Assembly: GCA_902729315.2 (NCBI GenBank)
Contig: LR746281.1
Span: 811,001-875,000, forward strand
DNA: 64,000 nt
From: Spirodela intermedia
Taxonomy: Eukaryota; Streptophyta; Magnoliopsida; Alismatales; Araceae
Direction: 5' to 3'
Part shown: positions 12,601 to 22,484 of the stretch, in pieces
Numbering within the stretch: position 1 is the stretch's first letter
Layout: each line of letters opens with the position of its first letter
The notes under the pieces: model-generated
What the model saw: only the letters and a program-made list of their open reading frames with translations
Databases searched by the model: none
Told to the model about the DNA's origin: nothing
Translations under genes and position numbers: made by a program

Positions 12601-12731
12601 AGAAGGAGATACTGAAGTGGGTCATCTCCTACTTGGACTCTACCAAGGCCGGCCTTCTGACTCACCTCCAGAGGGACGGAGGCCCCGTTCATATACTCTA
12701 CCAGGACTTTGATTGGTCCTCGAATTCCTGA
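9628..12731 (+). CDS. Glutaredoxin-DEP-DUF547 fusion protein
   Basis: Six exons: 9628-10695, 11412-11467, 11549-11779, 11868-12159, 12265-12461 and 12578-12731 (TGA), joining in frame to 665 residues. Residues 1-190 are acidic and Ser/Gly-rich, without a known domain. A glutaredoxin-like fold covers about 192-285, beginning GRISFFSRSNCRDC with the CxxC pair at C204/C207, and later VPQIFFNEKLVGG. A DEP domain spans about 312-400 (LVKNCFSGGDLVETVI, HHLYRLLEHDP). DUF547 follows at about 420-590 (FFLNLYNAMVIHAVI, FYYMVGGFPYSL, NPLIHFGLCNGTRSSP). The chain ends WVISYLDSTKAGLL through DFDWSSNS. This three-domain order is known in plant proteins whose reaction has not been settled. DEP domains usually bind membranes or receptors and Grx domains handle thiols, so a membrane-linked redox role is only inference. 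The start at 9628 was chosen over the longer frame from 9379 because that extension is a CT-repeat translation. Confidence 0.92.
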
Positions 12732-13320
12732 GCAGCACCATCATCACCATCATTCTCATGCTAGAGAGAGATTGGAACGTCGCCCTGCACGCTGGATCGA
12801 GAACAAGTCCAGGAGAGAGAAAGCGGAGGCAGATGCGATCATAGACACCCGGAGAAAGATTTTATACGTTATATACATTATATAAATCACCGTCGCATTG
12901 TATATGGTGGTCTTTGTGAATGTATATTTTACAAGAGGAAGTTCCACAGCAAGGTACACGTGGCACGTATGCGAAGGATACAGACTCTGGGGATGCTTCC
13001 ACGTGGCTCCCCCTTCATCTTATTGCCACGTGGAAGACTTTACGTCAGCATGTCACGATAAAAGCCCCTTAACGTACTCTTCTGGGCCCACAACTAGAAT
13101 TGGCAACGGCCAATGCATGATAAATAGGTTTTAAAATGATTTAAATATACAATGATACAAATATGATACATTTAATATTTATGATAAATATGTATGTGGG
13201 GAGATTTTACTAGTGGTTTCAAGAACCACTGCCTCCTACAGTTCTTCCTTCTTGGGTCAGAGTTCATTAGGTGATGACAAATGTCTAATCACTTGACGAC
13301 ATTATGTTCGTGACTTCAGC
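12732..13320. other. 3' flank and AT-rich spacer
   Basis: No coding region is supported. It holds the 3' flank of the Grx-DEP-DUF547 gene, a CACGTG cluster at 12957-13032 (listed separately) and then AT-rich DNA leading into retrotransposon remains. Confidence 0.5.
12957..13032. promoter_or_regulatory. Cluster of three CACGTG boxes
   Basis: CACGTG at 12957-12962, 13000-13005 and 13027-13032, two of them in a CCACGTGG context, plus an ACGTCA at about 13041. The cluster is 225-300 bp past the stop of the Grx-DEP-DUF547 gene. No gene starts just downstream; it could be the relic promoter of a lost gene or part of a downstream control region. Binding is inferred from motif only. Confidence 0.4.
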
Positions 13321-14725
13321 TCCATCGGCTGTTCACTTCCTCAAGACGAGTATGGGGCACCATCACTAAATAACCCATTCAAGAGTGACCTAACTTTTTG
13401 AAAGCTTTCGTAGTTCATACAAATGCTTCCAAGGTAGCCATTAGAGTCCTCCTGCAACAAGGACATTAGGTAACCTTTGAGAGTTGTAAGTTGAATGAGA
13501 CATAATAGAGATTTTCTATCTATGAGAAAGAAATGACTACAATTGTACATTGTTTAATCGTGTGGAGTCATTATCTACTAGTGAGTACATTCGTGTTCTT
13601 CACAACAACATGACAACTAGTTACATCAACTCATATAAGAAGCTTTCACCTAAATAAATGTGATGGTAAGACATTTTGGTTGAATATGACTTCTCCCTCT
13701 AGTATAAATCAGTCCATTTCAATGTTGTTGTAGATATTTTGAATCACAAGGGGATGTTGGCGAACCTCACAATGGTATCAGCACACACCATGACCTGATG
13801 GATGAGATCCAAGTAGCTTACATGATGGATGCAATGACAAATCACTTCATATAGCAAGTAGAGGTGGGTGAAACATAATGCTTTTGGGTGGAGGATGAAG
13901 TGTTATATGTCGATGGTTGTAACCATATGTGCCATGGAGGAGGACTACAATACCACTTTCTGTAAGAGGTCTATGATGCATTATAGGCGAAGCATTTAGA
14001 GTCACTTATGACCAACATCTATTTTTGGCCTCACATGAAGAGGGATGTGAAAACTTATGTTTACCCATGTCTTATATGTCAATAGGAAAAGACAGAGTAA
14101 ATGACAAAAGATGTGGGAATGTTGCTATTACTACTTAAACCTGAGCAACCTTAGAAGTCATTGCCAACATATTTCATCACTAGACTACCCAAGGTGGACA
14201 ACCACGATGTAATTCTCATGGTGGTAGATCACTTCTCGAATACTTCATGTTTATTGCCACATGATCGGATTGTAAGGCAAAGGAAGTGGTCAAATTTTTT
14301 CGAACACACATTGTGAAGATATGGGGCATCTCATGCATCATTATCTTATATTGTACACATGATTCATGACACTTTTTTGGTCAGCTCTCTTCACCCTACT
14401 TGACACTAAACTAAACCTCTCCACATTATTTCATCCTCAAATAGATAAACAGACTAAGAAGACATATGACATGCTCAAAGAATACTTGTAGCACCGTGTG
14501 TTTGTCATAAAAGACAATTGAGTGGAGTTAACATCACTTAGTTCACCCACAACATACATAGAGCTCTTCAACTAGATATTCATTTTTAAATTGGTCATTG
14601 GGTGGCAACCTTTCACACCCCTAGAATTAGTGAAACAATATGATATATAGTACTTGCTGACAATATATCGATTTGTGAAACAGTGACAATAACTCATTGA
14701 CGAAGCCAAAGAAACATTGATGTGG
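13320..14725 (+). pseudogene. Outer Ty3/gypsy pol remnant: RNase H to integrase, 5' part
   Basis: In broken frames with many stops I can follow the Ty3/gypsy pol order. First come RNase H blocks: an HTDAS-like block near 13.40 kb, a KLNE/ER-like block near 13.49 kb and the NVVAD..LNHKG block at 13.72-13.76 kb. Next is the integrase N-terminal zinc region (FWPHMKRDV, CLICQ at about 14.02-14.08 kb), then the start of the integrase core (VILMVVDHFSK near 14.2 kb). No intact ORF remains. No reverse transcriptase, gag or 5' LTR of this element is recognisable upstream, so it is 5'-truncated or decayed beyond sight. The frame is cut at 14725 by the insertion described next and resumes at about 20022. 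Protein identity is from family motifs only. Confidence 0.72.
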
Positions 14726-14730
14726 GCTCG
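14726..14730 (+). other. Target-site duplication, left copy (GCTCG)
   Basis: Five bases just outside the left LTR read GCTCG. The five bases just outside the right LTR (20017-20021) read GCTTG. One C-to-T difference at a CpG is what decay of a methylated 5-bp Ty3/gypsy duplication would produce. Confidence 0.65.
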
Positions 14731-15049
14731 TGATGTAGCCCAACACTAAAGAAGCCTGAAGCCCACTATTGATGTACTTAAAAGTTCATTACTATTGCAG
14801 CTTGAAGTCCTCTACTAGTAGACTCCAACACCCTTGTGGACTCAAGAAACCTTATTCTTGACTCAATGGATTTAAAATCACCCCCTTGTGAACTCAAGGG
14901 ACATGTCCTCTTCAACTTGTGGATTCAGAGCAAAGGGACAACTATTGTAACATATTTTTCAAAGATTTAAGATGTGACTTCGACCCCCACAACACTAGAT
15001 TTGATCACAACTCATTCAAGCCATTCCCTTCTCACATTTCACTACGTCA
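14731..15049 (+). repeat. 5' LTR (319 bp, internally deleted)
   Basis: Begins TGATGTAGCCCAA and ends ...CTACGTCA. It aligns by eye with the right LTR from both ends (shared GAAGCCCACTATTGATG, GACTCCAACACCCTTGTGGA, TCAGAGCAAAGGGACAAC, CATTCCCTTCTCA). It lacks a 388-bp middle stretch that the right LTR keeps; the junction is a single CTTGAAG at 14801-14807. Confidence 0.88.
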
Positions 15050-15051
15050 AG

Positions 15052-15063
15052 TGGTATGAGAGC
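15052..15063 (+). other. Primer-binding site for initiator tRNA-Met
   Basis: TGGTATGAGAGC starts two bases after the left LTR. The plant initiator-methionine primer site is TGGTATCAGAGC, so one base differs. Position and match together fix the left LTR end. Confidence 0.8.
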
Positions 15064-15380
15064 AAGGTCAGCGTTCCAAATTTAGATTTATAAGATATCA
15101 TGAGGTAAAATGATTCACATCAACAACAATGAAACTTATGAGGTATGTCCCATTTCAAAATCAGAGTTTGTTGATTTCAAGACATATGGAACAAAAATGG
15201 GAAGCTTTAAATGACATTTTGAAGCAAATCTTAGCACAAATCTCAATAGTGAAATGTCAATCTTGTGGTCAAATTGGTCAAAGATAAAATAATTTTTATA
15301 ATCCTTTAAAGAAAAACTTATCAAATGATATAGGAAGCTCAAAAAGTAGATTAGATTATGATAATTATAGAGATTTTTGA

Positions 15381-16120
15381 ATGAAAATTGATTTATCTAG
15401 TTTTATTGAACATTTGAAAATAGAAGAATTTTTAGATTGGATTTCTGAAGTTAAGAGATTGTTTGAATATATGAAGATTTCTAATGAGAAATATATGAAA
15501 TTGGTTGACTCAGTGGGGCCTCAGCATGGTGGGATCAACTACAATCCACTTGTGCAAGATTATAAAAAGATAAAATTCAAAGTTGAGATAAGATGAAGAA
15601 ATTATTAAAATCTAGATTTCTTCCTCTTGATTATAAACATATTTTATATTACCAATATCAAAGTTGTAAATAGGAAAGTAGATCTGTCACATAATATGTT
15701 GAGAAATTTTACAAACTTTCTTCAAGAGTCAATTTGACCGAATATGAATCTTATATGATATCTAGGTTTAAAAGTGAATTTCGATGAGATATTAAAGAAA
15801 AGATGGCTTTGCAATTATTTTTCAAATTAAATGATGTTGTTATGACATCAGAATGTGTTGAAGCTTTACTAGAGAAAAGAAAAATCAAAACTCAAAATTC
15901 TACTAATGTGTTAATATTTCAGTCAAACAAAACTAACACATATTTTATTTGCTACTAGTAATGAAAGATCAGCAACCTCAGTTGCACCAAATCTAAGTGG
16001 ATCTATTCCTAATGATCTAAATTCTTCTTTGTTCCAAAATATTATAGATGTAATGAAGAAGGTCACAAGTCAAATACTTGTCCAAAATGTGGTGCTATGA
16101 ATTTCTTAAAAGTTATAGAT
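15381..16120 (+). pseudogene. Degenerate gag of the inner element
   Basis: An open piece from 15381 encodes a capsid-like segment (EFLDWISEVKRLFEYM). Further capsid-like pieces follow in shifting frames up to about 15.9 kb. Near 16.03-16.08 kb lies a CCHC zinc-knuckle relic, YYRCNEEGHKSNTC. There the first Cys of the CX2CX4HX4C pattern is Tyr, consistent with a TGT-to-TAT change. Not functional. Confidence 0.7.
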
Positions 16121-16230
16121 GAAGATGAGATTGAGGGTGAAGAAGATCATGAAGAAATTCAAGAGAATGTTATTGAAGATGAAGAAAAAGAGGACTTTGG
16201 TCACTCTCTAGTCATTCAAAGGCTTGATGT

Positions 16231-16560
16231 ATGCACCAAAGAAGGAAGAACCTCCCCATCATTATAATATTTTTAGAACAAAATGTATTGTTGATGAGAA
16301 GATGTGATGTGATTATTGATTCTAATAGTAGTGAAAATATTTCTTATTCAATGGTACAGAAATTAGGGTTGAAAACTAAAAAACATCTACATCCACATAA
16401 AATTAGGCGGATAAAGAAGGATTATGAAATCAAAATTACAGAGACGTACAGTTAAGTTCTCAATGGAAAAAAATTATTTTGATGAAGTTTACTATGATGT
16501 TATTGAGATGGATGTCTGTGATTTAATTTTGGGTAGACCATGACAATATGATTTAGATGC
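16231..16560 (+). pseudogene. Degenerate aspartic protease of the inner element
   Basis: An open piece with VIIDSNSSENISYSMVQKLGL resembles the retropepsin region; the catalytic Asp-Ser/Thr-Gly reads DSN here, so the Gly is changed. The following ILGRP-like motif (near 16.53 kb) marks its end. Dead by stops and by the altered active site. Confidence 0.6.
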
Positions 16561-16839
16561 AACTCACTTGGGCAAAGATAATCATTATGTTTTTTACAAA
16601 AATAGCGAGAAGTTTATTTTACGTCCAATAAAAGAAAATGAGTTTTTCAGCATAGTTAAATAAAAGAAGCAAGTTATGATGATGAAAAAAATGAACTTTT
16701 TAATACTTTGAAAGAAAATTATGGAGTATTTATGCTGGTTAAAAAAGATAATATTTCTTTAAATTATTCTGATGTTATACTTGAGGTAGCATAAAATATG
16801 TTAAATGAATTTTCTATCACACAAGATTTTCCTATACAT

Positions 16840-17620
16840 TTAACTTTGCTCAAGGACATACAACATCATATAGATTTGATTCCTAGAGCAAGTTTGCCAA
16901 ATTTACCTCATTACAAAATGAGTTATGAGGAGAATAAGATTCTATAAGAACAAGTTGAAGAGGTACTAGAAAAAGAATTAATTCATAAAAGTATGAGCCC
17001 ATGTTCAATACTTGTATTATTAGTTTCAAAAAAAGATAAAACCTGGAGAATGTGTGTAGATATTCAAGTAACTAACAAAATCATAGTGAAATATAGATTT
17101 TCAATTTTAAGACTTGATGATATGCTTGACATTCTATCTAAAATCTTCTCCAAAAATTGATATTAAAAGTAGGTATCATCAAATTAAAATTTGTCTGAGT
17201 AATGAATGGAAGATCGCTTTCAAGACGAAAGCATGATTATATGAATGGTTGGTTATACCATTTGGCTTATCTAATTTCCCAAGTACTTTTATGCGAATGA
17301 TGAATCATGTACTTAAGCTTTTCATTGAAAAATATGTTGTTTGATGATATTTGATATATAGTATCACAAAGGAAGAATATCATCATCATTTGAGATTTGT
17401 ATTGACTATTTTAAAATATAATGAGTTATTTATAAATTTGAAGAAATATAAATTTCTTATTTTAAGTTTAGTTTTTCTAAGACATTCTAGGTACAAAAGG
17501 CATCAAAGTGAATGAAGAAAAGATTGAAGTTACTAGAGATTGACTAATTCTAAAAAATATACATGATATTCGTAGTTTTCATGACTTAGCATCCTTTTAT
17601 AGAAAATTTATTCAAAATTT
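16840..17620 (+). pseudogene. Degenerate reverse transcriptase of the inner element
   Basis: Reads in pieces as the Ty3/gypsy RT N-terminal blocks: PNLPHYKMS, then a Q-to-stop in the EQVEEVLEKELI block, SMSPCSILVLLVSKKD, WRMCVDI and KYRFSI. A frameshift follows, then [16 protein letters not shown]-like sequence. The catalytic YXDD box near 17.34 kb is destroyed. No activity possible. Confidence 0.75.
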
Positions 17621-17699
17621 TAGTTCAATTGTGGTTCCCATCACTAAGTGCATGAAAAGATAAAACTTTTAGTGGACAAATATAGTAGATAGAAGTTTT

Positions 17700-18070
17700 A
17701 TTCTAATCAAAGAAAAATTAAAGTCAAATGTGATGCCTCAATTACTAAAATTAGAGCTATATTGTCTCAAGAAGGTCATTCAGTTATTTTTTATAGTGCA
17801 AAATTAACAGAAGTCAGAAAAAAGTATACTATGTATGAATTAAAATTATGTTGTGTTTAGATCATTACATATTTAGAAACACTATTTGATTCAACGAGAG
17901 TTTATTTATTTACTGACCATCAAGCTTTGAAATCAATCAATAGTTAGACCACTATCAATAGAATGCATGCTAGATAGATTTCATTTATTCAAAAGTTTTC
18001 TTTTGTTATAAAACATAAATTAGGATAATCAAATAAAGTGGTTGATACGTTGAGTCAACAATTAGTATTT
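17700..18070 (+). pseudogene. Degenerate RNase H of the inner element
   Basis: CDASITKIRAILSQEGH, FYSAKLTE, YELK, FTDHQALKSINS and the closing VVDTLS block are readable in one frame with a few internal stops. This is the typical Ty3/gypsy RNase H order. Confidence 0.78.
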
Positions 18071-18244
18071 TTAGTTACAATGAGAGGTGAAGTTAGTGGT
18101 TTTGAATGCCTAATAAAACTCTATGTAAGAGATGAAGATTTTACTCAAATATGGTATATGTGTAAACAAGATAAACCATCCAAATGATTTCATATTTTTT
18201 AAGATTACTTCTTTTGAGAAAATTAATTATGTGTCCCTTGAACT

Positions 18245-19080
18245 TTTTTGCGTGAGAAGTTAATTCAAGAATTACATACAAAAAGACTTAGGGGACACTT
18301 AATCCATGACAAGACTTTAAAAATGATGAAAGAAGGTTATTATTGACCACAACTTAAAAAGAAAGTTGATTTTTTTATGCAAATATGTCAAATTTGTCAA
18401 GTTAATAAAGGATAGTGCTAGAACATACGTATGTACACTCCATTACCCATTCTAAATAAAGTATGAATTGACATTTTTATAGATTTTATTTTAGGATTAT
18501 CATGTATTCAAAGAGTAACAGATTCTATTTTTGTGATTGTGGATAGACTTTCAAATATGACTCATTTTATTGCATGTAAAAAGACTAATGATGCCATTCA
18601 AATAGTATTTTTTTTTTTCAAGGAAATAATTCATTTGCATGGAATGCTTAAGATTATTACATCTAACACATACTCAAATTTAGTACTATGAGTCATCTAC
18701 AAATTGATGGTCAAACATAAAAGGTTAAAATGATACTTGATAATTTAATTTGTTGTCTTTCAAGAGACAAATCAAGACAATATAATATTGCCTTAATTCA
18801 AATAGAATTTGCATACAATTTTATGATAAATCGGTCTACAAATTACTCTCTATTTTCTATTGTCTATTGTTTTCCACCAAAATTCTCTCTTGACTTTATT
18901 GAAGTACCAAAAAAACTTGGTACTAATGTAGCTGCAAATAATATGATAGAATACATCCAAACAATATATGAAAAATGTGGAGAAGCATTTTACAATCAAT
19001 TATTCAAACTACAAGGAAATGGTAGATAAAAAAAAAGAAAAATCTTTGAAGTTAGTGATTTGGTTATAATATACTTGAGA
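18245..19080 (+). pseudogene. Degenerate integrase of the inner element
   Basis: The zinc-binding HH-CC region is readable (GHLIHDKTLKMM near 18.28-18.33 kb, CQICQ near 18.39 kb). The core start follows (FVIVDRLSNMTHFIA near 18.53 kb). A later open piece at 18730-19029 matches the end of the core (NIALIQIEFAYNF). Stops and shifts separate the pieces. Confidence 0.75.
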
Positions 19081-19275
19081 AAAGAATGATTATCAATAGA
19101 AAATTATCACAAACTCTGTCCACAAAGTATGGTCTATTTAAAGTCCTTCAAAAGATTAATGATAATGCATGTCATTTACTTATGAAGGACAATAAGAATC
19201 TCATCTACATTCAATATTATGGATATCTATGAGTATTATCTAGAGCAAGTTAAAGACTCTAAGACAAGTCCTTTT

Positions 19276-19290
19276 CAAGAAGGAGAGACT
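19276..19290 (+). other. Polypurine tract
   Basis: AAGAAGGAGAGACT lies directly before the right LTR start, the place and composition expected for the plus-strand primer of an LTR retrotransposon. Confidence 0.7.
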
Positions 19291-20016
19291 AATGTAACCC
19301 AAAACCTGAAGCCCATTATTGAAAAAGCATGAAGCCCACTATTGATGCACATAGAAGTCTATTACTATTGCAACTTGAAGCTCATTTTTGTTAGCTAGCC
19401 CAATTAAGAAATTAGGCCAATATATCTATTTTCATTATTTTTCATTTCATCTGAAATTCAAATTCAAATTCAAAACTCAAATTTTCATCTAAAATTCAGA
19501 TTAAATCCAAAATTCAAATTTTCATTTTAAATTCAAACTTCATCTAAAATTTAAATTTTCATTTGAAATTTCAATTTTATTTCTCATTTTAGAATTTATT
19601 TTTGAAACTCAAATTTCATTCAAAATTTGATTTTAAATTTTGATTTTATTTGAAATTCAAATCTTGGCATCAAATCGAGACTCTTTAGCCTATTTAAAAG
19701 CACCCCATGTAGACCTAGAGGCATATTACTTTCTGTCAAGATAATTTCATGAGTTTCTTCTCTTGAAGTTCTCTTCTTCTATTGGTGGACTCCAACACCC
19801 TTGTGGATTCAAGGAATCGTGTTCTTGATTTTGTGGGTTCATAATCAACCCCTTATGGACTCAAGAGACATGTCCTCCTCAACTTGTGGGTTCAGAGCAA
19901 AGGGACAACCACTATAGTACATTTTTTGAGGATTCAATACGTGTCTTCAACCTCTACAACACTAGAGTTGACCACAACTAGTTCAAGTCATTCCCTTCTC
20001 AAGTTTCGCTGCGTCA
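19291..20016 (+). repeat. 3' LTR (726 bp, full-length form)
   Basis: Begins TAATGTAACCCAA (the TG end has decayed to TA) and ends GCTGCGTCA. It contains an AT-rich array of ATTCAAATTTTCAT-like units at about 19440-19670 that the left LTR lacks, and two CTTGAAG heptamers at 19374-19380 and 19762-19768 that bracket the part missing on the left. Confidence 0.88.
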
Positions 20017-20021
20017 GCTTG
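20017..20021 (+). other. Target-site duplication, right copy (GCTTG)
   Basis: Matches the left copy GCTCG at 14726-14730 in four of five bases. Confidence 0.65.
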
Positions 20022-20402
20022 TCATATGAAAAAAAATGACAACTGAAATTAGAGGGAAGTATAATATGTCGTTGACAATTGGGTGTTGTTTCAGACATAC
20101 CCCCGTGCACAAGAGCTTCCATCAACAAAAAAGTCGAAATAGACTGGTTCTCTATTATGACACCATTTAAAATAGTGGCGAAAATTGGGTGGCTCGCCTA
20201 CATTTCCAATTGCCTAAGAAAGTTGGGTGCATCCGGTTTTCCATATTTTGTTGCTAAAGCCTTACCATGCGGATTAAGAGGACCAAGAAAGGAATCATCT
20301 AAGGCGTCCACCACCTATGGTGCAGGCCCACTACATGGAGTAAGCTGATGATATACACGCCAACATACGACGAGGTCATCGAAGTTTGAAGGAGGGGGAG
20401 AA
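20022..20402 (+). pseudogene. Outer Ty3/gypsy integrase C-terminal part and polypurine tract
   Basis: Sequence after the inner element takes up the integrase C-terminal region of the outer element. It shows a REV..VVDNWVL-like block near 20.06-20.09 kb and then FKIVAKIGWLAYISNCL (about 20.16-20.21 kb), the relic of the GPFKV..KIG..AYKL motif, followed by a HPVFH-like block. It ends with GAAGGAGGGGGAGAA (20388-20402), a polypurine tract of the typical kind. Stops are frequent; non-functional. Confidence 0.68.
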
Positions 20403-20990
20403 TGTTACCATAATCGCCTTGCAGGGCGAGGCGCCCCGACTTCGGAACCTCACGTCCTGCTGTGGCCGGCGCACACGGCACAAAGGATTCTGCTGTGCCT
20501 ATGAAATGGCTGTTTTGTTGATGCCTTCGTGTCTTCCCTTGTGCTTCTACGGGAAACAAAAACCCTAGTAATGCTGATCTTTTCCCCTCCATTATTGTAC
20601 CGGCCTGGGAATGTCTACCTGACTCATGCTCTTCAATTCATCCTGTTAGATTTTGTCTGGTCTTGCATTCTGCGCAACATATAGCTATTTGTACTATTAT
20701 CGGCAGAGATATATTATCTCCGAATTGTTCTTCTTGTCCGTCTTGTTCCAGTACCTGGTCCATATCTGCGAGTGTCTGGCTTTCTGGTGCTGTAAATGTA
20801 TTCTCTGGGTGGAATCTATTCCAGGCTCATGTGCAGCCCATCCATGCCCTCGGGCTTAGAGTTTATTCAGAACAGTGGTAAGCCTCCGTTAATCTGTTGC
20901 TCACTAGTTCTCGCCATCGTATCTGGTCTGTATCATGCTGTGGCTGTTCTCCTTGACTGCGGATTAAATTATTCATCAGATAGTCTGGGG
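20403..20990 (+). repeat. Probable 3' LTR of the outer element (right end uncertain)
   Basis: Starts TGTTACCATAATCGCC immediately after the polypurine tract, which is how a 3' LTR begins. It is more G/C-rich than the DNA before it. I cannot fix the right border because no matching left LTR is seen in the window; the end given is a rough estimate. Confidence 0.4.
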
Positions 20991-22426
20991 GACAGGTAAA
21001 GGCAACGTGGAATATCAGTGCATTCCTGTCTGTCTCATCTCTTCCATCTGGACTAAATAAAGGAAAATGAGTGATCCTCCTCCTCTCTCCTTGATAGACT
21101 GTGCAAATAATCAGTGAATATAAGATGCCATCCTTCTTCCGAAATTTAGGAAGGTTAGAGGTTCTTCATCCCTCTTGAATGTAAATATATGGTTATTCAT
21201 CCGTATTATAGTGAATACACTTGTCATAAGTATATGCGGTCTCACTGTTGGATTATGTGAGAAATACTCCACCATGTGATGCGGTTCTCGTGTTAGTGAA
21301 ACAAGCAGTTTTTCAGCGTTCTACGTATCTGCAGGCTTTCATGTCTTCCATGCCATCCCAGGCCTCTTTTCTTCCCCGGTGAGAGTCAACCTAGTGTTCG
21401 TGGAAATGAGCTAGTCTATGGCCATTTGTCAGGCCTTCAGTGTTATTCCTGCATGCTCCATTTTAAACATTAAATAATAAATTATAAAAAATACACGGAA
21501 TTATACAATATGAAATATTTTAATCTCACGCAGCAGAGTTTTTATTCCAATTTTACCCACTCTCAAGAGTTCATCCAGTCCTTATCAAAGACGTGATTTT
21601 TTCAGTGATGATACCCTCCGCATTTAAGAGTGGGCCTGAACCCGAATTTCCAAACGAGTGCCCATTTCCATTCGGGGCTTGATTTCGGGGCCCGAGTTGG
21701 AAAAATGGTGGGCCCAAGCCCTGCTTACCTGGCCCATCCTCATCGTTTCCCGAACGTTTTGAAGTTATCCGGAAACAAATATGATATCACGCCATTGTAA
21801 GACCTTCAGAGCAGTTTCAGCCCAAAAACATAGGACGGCCGGCTTGAACGAAAATCACTCCCTGATCTTGAGAAAACAGCTGCCGGCCCAATCGAAGACC
21901 GACTGACTCCCATCTGGCCATCAGGCCAGCTAAGTATCTATGCTGGCCATTTATTCTGCAGATTTGGAGCAACTTGCGCGCCACCAGTCAATGGTTATCT
22001 GATCCAAGCGCCTGTCTTCACTGAGGGTAACTAACCCTTTCTTGTCTCCTCCGCCTTTCCTCCCTTGAAGTGGGCTGACCACTCGAAGCTGTCCCCACCG
22101 GGTTCGTCTTCTCCATCGACTGCTCCTCCACTCCTACTCTTCTGTCCCCGTCGGTCTCGTGTTCCTGCCGGCGCAGCCCACGTGCCCGCTGACCTTACGC
22201 GGCAGATGGGAACGAGGCACAGTCAAAGAGGTGAGACGCCCCAAGTGGTTCCATCTTCTTTGCCTTCGTCTATGACTGACTTCCATCTTCTTCGTGGTGA
22301 AAATCTGACCCACTTCTTGGTCCCCACAACACCCCGTCAAATGCTCGAACCGAGGGAGCTCCTCCGCCGCGCCACGTGGCGTCTCCGACCTTCAGATCAA
22401 GGTGCGCAGATTGGGCCGTCCTGATT
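20991..22426. other. Spacer without recognised gene
   Basis: No exon set is supported. The longest open frame (22065-22424, 119 codons) has no family motif that I recognise and is rich in Pro/Ser/Arg, as GC-rich noncoding DNA often reads. Confidence 0.5.
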
Positions 22427-22429
22427 TAA

Positions 22430-22482
<53 letters not shown>
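22430..22482. repeat. (ATT)n microsatellite
   Basis: About 17 tandem ATT triplets with an ATATT at each edge. It lies at the left border of the degenerate tandem repeats that follow. Confidence 0.9.

Positions 22483-22483
<1 letters not shown>

Positions 22484-22484
<1 letters not shown>

Larger units (their letters stand above)
14731..20016 (+). mobile_element. Dead Ty3/gypsy LTR retrotransposon inserted into an older one
   Basis: A 5.29-kb element has LTRs at both ends (14731-15049 and 19291-20016), a primer-binding site directly after the left LTR and a purine-rich tract directly before the right LTR. Remains of gag, protease, reverse transcriptase, RNase H and integrase lie between, in the Ty3/gypsy order (integrase last). 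All frames are closed by stop codons, many at places where the family has Gln or Arg codons (CAA, CAG, CGA), so the copy is non-functional. RNase H ends with FVIKHK, as in chromovirus-type plant elements; that clade call is tentative. The flanks show a 5-bp duplication and, with the insert ignored, continue the integrase region of the outer element. Confidence 0.88.

Noticed and set aside
18730-19029. 99-codon ORF as a gene
   Set aside because: It is the end of the integrase core of the inner retrotransposon.
20079-20348. 89-codon ORF as a gene
   Set aside because: It is the integrase C-terminal relic of the outer Ty3/gypsy element.
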